A DNA stretch of 48,821 bases from Alphaproteobacteria bacterium (GTDB taxonomy: Bacteria; Pseudomonadota; Alphaproteobacteria; SMXQ01): NCBI GenBank assembly GCA_030831315.1, contig JAURLI010000046.1:1-48821 (forward strand), read 5' to 3'. The position numbers were made by a program, and so were the translations under genes. The notes beneath the pieces were generated by a model, which saw only the letters and a list, made by a program, of their open reading frames with translations, was not told the origin of the DNA and searched no databases. This document shows, in pieces, positions 45,124 to 48,821 of this stretch; the stretch's first letter is position 1; each line of letters begins with the position of its first letter.

Positions 45124-47409
45124 CGCCTTGACTCTTTCCGCCGTCACCGGACCACGGCGCAGGCGCCGCCCGGTGGCGTCGTAAACGGCATTGGCGATCG
45201 CACCCGATACCGGACGGGTTGCCGCCTCACCCGCGCCCGTCGCGGGCTTGTCGGGCCGGTTGAGCAGCACGCAGTCGATCACCTCGGGCGCATCCGGCGT
45301 TTCCAGGATCGGGTAGGTCGCCCAGTCCACGCTGGTTACGCGGTCGGCATCGAACATCACTTCCTCGTACAGCGAACGGCTGGCGGCCATCACGATGTTG
45401 CCTTCGAGACAGAGCTTGAGGGCTTCCGGATTGATGATCAGGCCGCAGTCGTGGGCGACCGTGAACTTGCGCGGCCACACCCGACCCGTGGTCTTGTCCA
45501 CCTCGACCTCGGCGATGACGACGACGCGGGTGCCGTTGCGGTAGGCGTAGGAAATGCCGCGCCCCGATACCGTGGTCTTGCCGCCCTGGTCCTTGCGCGG
45601 GCCGACCCGTTCCTTCCAGCCCGACTTTTCGACCGCCGCCTTGACGAGATCGCGGTCGCGCGGGTCCTTCAGGTACTTGAGCCGGTAAGCCGCCGGGTCC
45701 ATGCCGGCCACTTCGGCCATTTCGTCGTGGAACTGCTCGGATGCGAACTGGATCTGCGGGCCGAGCGGGTCGCGCAGATGCGAGGTGCGCAGCGGCGAGT
45801 AACGCGGGATGAACGGCGGGATCACTTCCCAACCGATCAGGCGGGCGCCGACGTTGTACATGTCTTCCGGCGAACGAAAGGTCTTCGCCGGACGCAGCTT
45901 GGCGCCGATCTGCTGGCCCGCGAGGTTGTCCTGCGGTTTCGATTCGTTCGAGCGCACGTCCTGGCGGTCGAAACCCTTGGACATGAATTCGAACGCAACA
46001 ACATTGCCGTTGGCGTCCAAACCGCCGCGACAGCGATGGATCGACGCCGGGGACTTCGGATCCCAGGCAGTGCCTTCGTGGCGCATGCCCTGCACGCGCA
46101 CGGGTTTGCCCACGGCCTTGGACAGCAGCGCCGCCTGCGCCGCCGCGTCGCCCGCGTCGTTGCGCCCGTAGGAGCCGGGACCCGGCACCCAGATGCCGCG
46201 CACGTCGTCGGCCTTGATCTTCAGGATCGCGGCGACGCCTTCGGCGGTGTAGTGCGGCTTCTGCGAGCCGGTCCACACCACGGCGTTCTTCGGGTTGGCA
46301 TCGACGATGGCGCAGGCCGGGCCCATGGAGGCATGGGACTGGAAGGGCCATTCGTATTCCGCCTCGATCACCTTGGCCGCACCCTTGAGCGCGGCGGCAA
46401 CGTCGCCTTCCTTGGTGTCGTGCTTCTTGGCGATGACCTTCGCCTTGCGGATGTGGTCATACAGGTTCTTCTGGTCGCCGAACGGGTTGCCGCCGTCGGA
46501 CCACGTCACCTTCAACTCCTGGGACGCGCGGACAGCATCCCATTCGGTGTTGGCCACGACGCCGATGAAGCCCTTTTCATGGACGACGCGCGCGCCCTTG
46601 ATGTGCTTGATCGATGAGGCGTCGAAGGCCTTCGGCATCCCGCCCGCCTTTTCCGGGTGGATGACGCGGCCATGCACCATGCCCGGCACCCTGACGTCGG
46701 TGATCATGGGCGAGGTGCCGTAGACCTTGCCCGGGATGTCGGTGCGCGGGAAGCTCTGGCCGACCACCTTGTATTCGGATGGCTTCTTGGGCTTCGCCTT
46801 GCCCTCGGAATAAAGCCCGTTGCCGTATCTCTTGTTCCACTTGAGCTTGTGGTTGAAGTAGCGGCCCTGAAGGATGTCGGCGTAGGAAATCTTCTTTGCC
46901 GCGTTGCCCTTGACGCTGACCACGCCGTCATCGACGACGAGATCACCGACACTGGCGCCGAGCCGCTTCGCGGCCTCTTCGACCAGCACCCGGCGCGCTT
47001 CGGCGGCGATGGCGCGCATCGCCTTGCCGCCGTTCTGCACGGCGGTGGAGCCCGAGGCCCCGCCCTGGTTCACCGAGGTTTGCGTGTCGCCGAGGATCGA
47101 GGTCACGCGCTCGTACTTCACGTCGAGCTCTTCGGCGACGATCTGGCTGATCGCCACGTCGACACCCTGGCCCATGTCCATCTTGCCGAAGAAGGCCGTG
47201 ACCTTGCCGTCGGCGGTGATGGCGATGAAGCTGTCGAGCTGGTCGGGCTTGAGCGCCGGCTTGACGGCGGAGCCGAAGGCAGCCGTAGCGGCTCGCGCCT
47301 TCTTGGCGGCCACGGCCGGCGCAGCGGCGCTGACGACCAGCGCGCCCGCACCCTGCAGCAGCTTGCGGCGGGAAAAGGCGAAATCCTCTATCGAGATCAT
47401 CTTGGTCAT
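45112..47409 (-). CDS. Molybdenum hydroxylase large subunit (isoquinoline 1-oxidoreductase beta type)
   Basis: A 765-residue molybdopterin-binding subunit of the xanthine-oxidase superfamily. A twin-arginine leader (FSRRKLLQGAGALVV) near residue 12 shows export of the folded enzyme to the periplasm. FFGKMDMGQGVDVAISQIVA near 75, GGASGSTAVQNGGKAMR near 115, the PGPGSYGRNDAGDAAAQAA molybdopterin loop near 415 and the catalytic Glu in GAGEAATRPVSGAIANAV near 730 follow. This arrangement, with an N-terminal signal and no separate FAD subunit, fits the IorB/aldehyde dehydrogenase type. It lies 14 bases after the 2Fe-2S subunit. Likely substrate: an aldehyde or N-heterocycle; not determinable here. 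Confidence 0.92.
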   Translation of the reverse strand: MTKMISIEDFAFSRRKLLQGAGALVVSAAAPAVAAKKARAATAAFGSAVKPALKPDQLDSFIAITADGKVTAFFGKMDMGQGVDVAISQIVAEELDVKYERVTSILGDTQTSVNQGGASGSTAVQNGGKAMRAIAAEARRVLVEEAAKRLGASVGDLVVDDGVVSVKGNAAKKISYADILQGRYFNHKLKWNKRYGNGLYSEGKAKPKKPSEYKVVGQSFPRTDIPGKVYGTSPMITDVRVPGMVHGRVIHPEKAGGMPKAFDASSIKHIKGARVVHEKGFIGVVANTEWDAVRASQELKVTWSDGGNPFGDQKNLYDHIRKAKVIAKKHDTKEGDVAAALKGAAKVIEAEYEWPFQSHASMGPACAIVDANPKNAVVWTGSQKPHYTAEGVAAILKIKADDVRGIWVPGPGSYGRNDAGDAAAQAALLSKAVGKPVRVQGMRHEGTAWDPKSPASIHRCRGGLDANGNVVAFEFMSKGFDRQDVRSNESKPQDNLAGQQIGAKLRPAKTFRSPEDMYNVGARLIGWEVIPPFIPRYSPLRTSHLRDPLGPQIQFASEQFHDEMAEVAGMDPAAYRLKYLKDPRDRDLVKAAVEKSGWKERVGPRKDQGGKTTVSGRGISYAYRNGTRVVVIAEVEVDKTTGRVWPRKFTVAHDCGLIINPEALKLCLEGNIVMAASRSLYEEVMFDADRVTSVDWATYPILETPDAPEVIDCVLLNRPDKPATGAGEAATRPVSGAIANAVYDATGRRLRRGPVTAERVKALVS

Positions 47410-47423
47410 TGTTCTGCCCTCCC

Positions 47424-47900
47424 TCAGCTCGCCATTTCCTTGGCGGCACGCTTGACCGCCCGGATGATGGACATGTGGGTACCGCAGCGGCACTTGAGGC
47501 CGGCGAGCCCTTCCCTGATCTGCTTGTCGTCGGCCTTGGGGTTCTTCTTGAGAAGCTCCGCCGCCGTCATGATCCAGCCATTGACGCAGTAGCCGCACTG
47601 GGGAACCTGTTCGTCCACATAGGCTTTCTGCAGGGGATGGGGCTTTTCCGGGGTGCCGAGACCGGCCAGCGTCACCACCTTCTTGCCTTCGGCCTGGCCG
47701 ACGGTGAAGGAGCACGAGCGCGTCGCGGCACCATCGACATGAACGGTGCAGGCGCCGCACTGGGCGAGGCCGCAGCCGAAATGCGGGTTATCAAGCCCGA
47801 TGTCGTTGCGCAGCGCGTAAAGGAGCGGCATCTCCGGATCGGCCGTGACCGAATACGGCTTGCCGTCGACATTCAGTTTTATGCGTTTTGGTGCTGCCAT
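47424..47900 (-). CDS. 2Fe-2S subunit of the molybdenum hydroxylase (IorA type)
   Basis: A 158-residue iron-sulfur protein with GGGAGG upstream of MAAPKRIKLNVDGKPYSV. The N-terminal plant-type ferredoxin cluster is in HFGCGLAQCGACTVHVDG plus Cys in TRSCSFTVGQ; the C-terminal helical cluster uses VPQCGYCVNGWIM and LKCRCGTHMSI. It passes electrons from the molybdenum site of the partner encoded 14 bases downstream. No Tat leader is visible here, so it presumably leaves the cell attached to the large subunit. Confidence 0.95.
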   Translation of the reverse strand: MAAPKRIKLNVDGKPYSVTADPEMPLLYALRNDIGLDNPHFGCGLAQCGACTVHVDGAATRSCSFTVGQAEGKKVVTLAGLGTPEKPHPLQKAYVDEQVPQCGYCVNGWIMTAAELLKKNPKADDKQIREGLAGLKCRCGTHMSIIRAVKRAAKEMAS

Positions 47901-47942
47901 TGCGGCCTCCCTGCTTTTGTCGGCCACAACTGGCGATGCAAA

Positions 47943-47995
47943 CGCGGGGAGGGAAACCCCGCGCGACGACGACCATCCACCCCAAACGGGGGTGG
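47943..47995 (-). other. Two consecutive hairpins upstream of the 2Fe-2S gene
   Basis: CGCGGGG-AGGGAAA-CCCCGCG (47943-47963) and CCACCCC-AAACG-GGGGTGG (47977-47995) are perfect 7-bp stems in the 243-base gap between the MobA-like gene and the 2Fe-2S gene. On the minus strand they sit 43-95 bases before the start. They may be a structured leader or the end of the MobA-like transcript. No match to a known molybdenum-cofactor riboswitch was recognised. Confidence 0.4.
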
Positions 47996-48143
47996 CGAAC
48001 CGTCGCACACCTACCGGTTACGGACCAAACGAATGAAGCTCCCCATACGTGCCGCGCATTCTTGTATTCGGGGCGCGGCGATTTGCATCATTTCGAACCC
48101 TCACGCCTGAACTGTCAAGCCGGATGCGCGGGGGCGGCGATGC

Positions 48144-48740
48144 TTATTGATTTTGCGTGCGATTATAGGCGTCGATTTCCGCTTCGGTGTCGAGGTCGGT
48201 CAGGGTCCCTGGGCCATCGAGCGGCACTTCGCGCAGTTTTTCCGGATGCGCCGCGATCAGGCGGCGCGCGCCTTCGTCACCCGAAAGCGCCATCAGGGCC
48301 GCGAACATTTCGCGCGCGAACAGCGCCGGGTTGCCGCGCCGCCCGCCCGCCACCGGCACGCAGATCGCCGCACCGCCCGCAGCAAACGCATCCATCAGCC
48401 TGCCGAGGTCAGCCGCCGTCAGTGCCGGCATGTCGCCGAGACAAACAAGCGCCGCCGATGCGTCTGCGGGCAGTGCGCCGATGCCGGCACGGATCGAAGT
48501 GCTGATGCCTTCGGCATAATCGGGATTGTGGACGAAGCACACATCGCGCCCGGCAAGGGCGGCGCGGACTTTTTCGGCTTCATGGCCGGTGACGACGATG
48601 ACGGGGCGCGCCACAGACGCCAGCACCGCGTCTACGGCGCGGGCCACCATCGGCACGCCCGCGACCGGCGCTGTCAGCTTGTTGGTCTTGCCCGCCCGGG
48701 TCGATCGCCCGGCCGCCAGCACGATGGCCGCGACGGTCAT
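48144..48740 (-). CDS. Molybdenum cofactor nucleotidyltransferase, MobA/MocA-like
   Basis: A 198-residue NTP-transferase. MTVAAIVLAAGRSTRAGKTN followed by KLTAPVAGVPM is the LAAGxSxRxGxxNK nucleotide-binding motif; LVCLGDMPALTAADLGRLMD carries the metal-binding Asp, and VAGGRRGNPALFAREMF is the GxRGNP loop typical of MocA/NicK-type cytidylyltransferases. They attach CMP to molybdopterin for hydroxylases, which fits the enzyme genes downstream. An upstream TTG at 48749 is an alternative start; ATG 48740 is preferred. Confidence 0.9.
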   Translation of the reverse strand: MTVAAIVLAAGRSTRAGKTNKLTAPVAGVPMVARAVDAVLASVARPVIVVTGHEAEKVRAALAGRDVCFVHNPDYAEGISTSIRAGIGALPADASAALVCLGDMPALTAADLGRLMDAFAAGGAAICVPVAGGRRGNPALFAREMFAALMALSGDEGARRLIAAHPEKLREVPLDGPGTLTDLDTEAEIDAYNRTQNQ

Positions 48741-48756
48741 CGCCTGCAAACCCGGG

Positions 48757-48821
48757 TCATGCGGATTTGACGCCCTTTTTCTTCGGGCGCAGGACGTCGA
48801 TCATCTGGGCGACGATGGACA
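48757..48821 (-). CDS. C-terminal end of a probable XdhC-family maturation protein (cut by window edge)
   Basis: Only the last 20 residues are visible, SIVAQMIDVLRPKKKGVKSA, then TGA at 48757-48759. The hydrophobic-helix-plus-basic-tail ending resembles XdhC/CoxI proteins (which typically end SIxAEIxxxRR), and an XdhC-type gene beside a MobA-like gene and a molybdenum hydroxylase is a common arrangement. XdhC inserts the sulfurated cofactor into the enzyme. The call is provisional because of the short overlap. Confidence 0.5.
   Translation of the reverse strand, partial: SIVAQMIDVLRPKKKGVKSA

Noticed and set aside
47941-47995. Moco riboswitch
   Set aside because: Only two simple stems are visible; the multi-stem architecture of the described motif was not recognised.

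Overview
The window is GC-rich chromosomal DNA from an alphaproteobacterium. The best guess is a Rhodospirillales-like lineage: the order ffh-rpsP-rimM-trmD-rplS-leuC-leuD-leuB-asd, the pgk-gap-tkt run, a DUF2336 gene beside a PAS-type histidine kinase, and a TTAA-N7-TTAA (CtrA-type) box all point that way. I saw no rRNA, tRNA, CRISPR array, integrase, transposase or phage gene. Assignments rest on reading motifs by eye; no database search was run.

Layout. (1) 1-10400 is housekeeping: on the minus strand SRP protein, ribosomal and tRNA-modification genes lead into leucine biosynthesis and asd; on the plus strand dapF, mtaB and ftsY overlap head to tail. (2) 10394-14181 holds a small Ala/Pro-rich protein, a DUF2336 gene split by an in-frame TAG, and a soluble three-PAS histidine kinase. 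(3) 14237-18552 is pgk, gap, tkt on the minus strand. (4) 18779-21158 pairs an AbrB-type membrane protein with a CaiB-family protein resembling 2-methylfumaroyl-CoA isomerase. (5) 21311-26173 is a four-gene ABC/GldG/DUF4340 operon. (6) 26188-34374 is a seven-gene minus-strand catabolic run: ornithine cyclodeaminase-like protein, MFS carrier, TctC-like periplasmic protein, two MmgE/PrpD proteins, an SDR with an altered active site, and a GntR/UTRA regulator. (7) 34612-43209 is the most unusual part: four paralogues of the arylmalonate decarboxylase / maleate isomerase family, two tandem TctC-type binding proteins with CX9C-plus-lysine tails, a frameshifted alpha/beta hydrolase, an exported unknown protein, a TauE/SafE exporter and a GlcG-like protein. 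(8) 43213-48821 holds msrB, a PcaC/PcaD-like pair, a two-subunit molybdenum hydroxylase, a MobA-like nucleotidyltransferase and the end of what is probably XdhC.

How it fits together. The left half is core growth machinery. The right half reads as an accessory catabolic region for small carboxylic acids: periplasmic capture, racemase/isomerase/decarboxylase-type chemistry, PrpD-type dehydration or isomerisation, and a molybdenum hydroxylase with its own maturation genes. The strongest candidate for an undescribed system is the AMDase-like quartet with its binding proteins. Two paralogues carry the single AMDase-type catalytic cysteine and two have serine in its place, so the cluster may combine active enzymes with repurposed ones. 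Two genes (DUF2336 and the alpha/beta hydrolase) are each broken by a single-base event, which could be real decay or assembly error.
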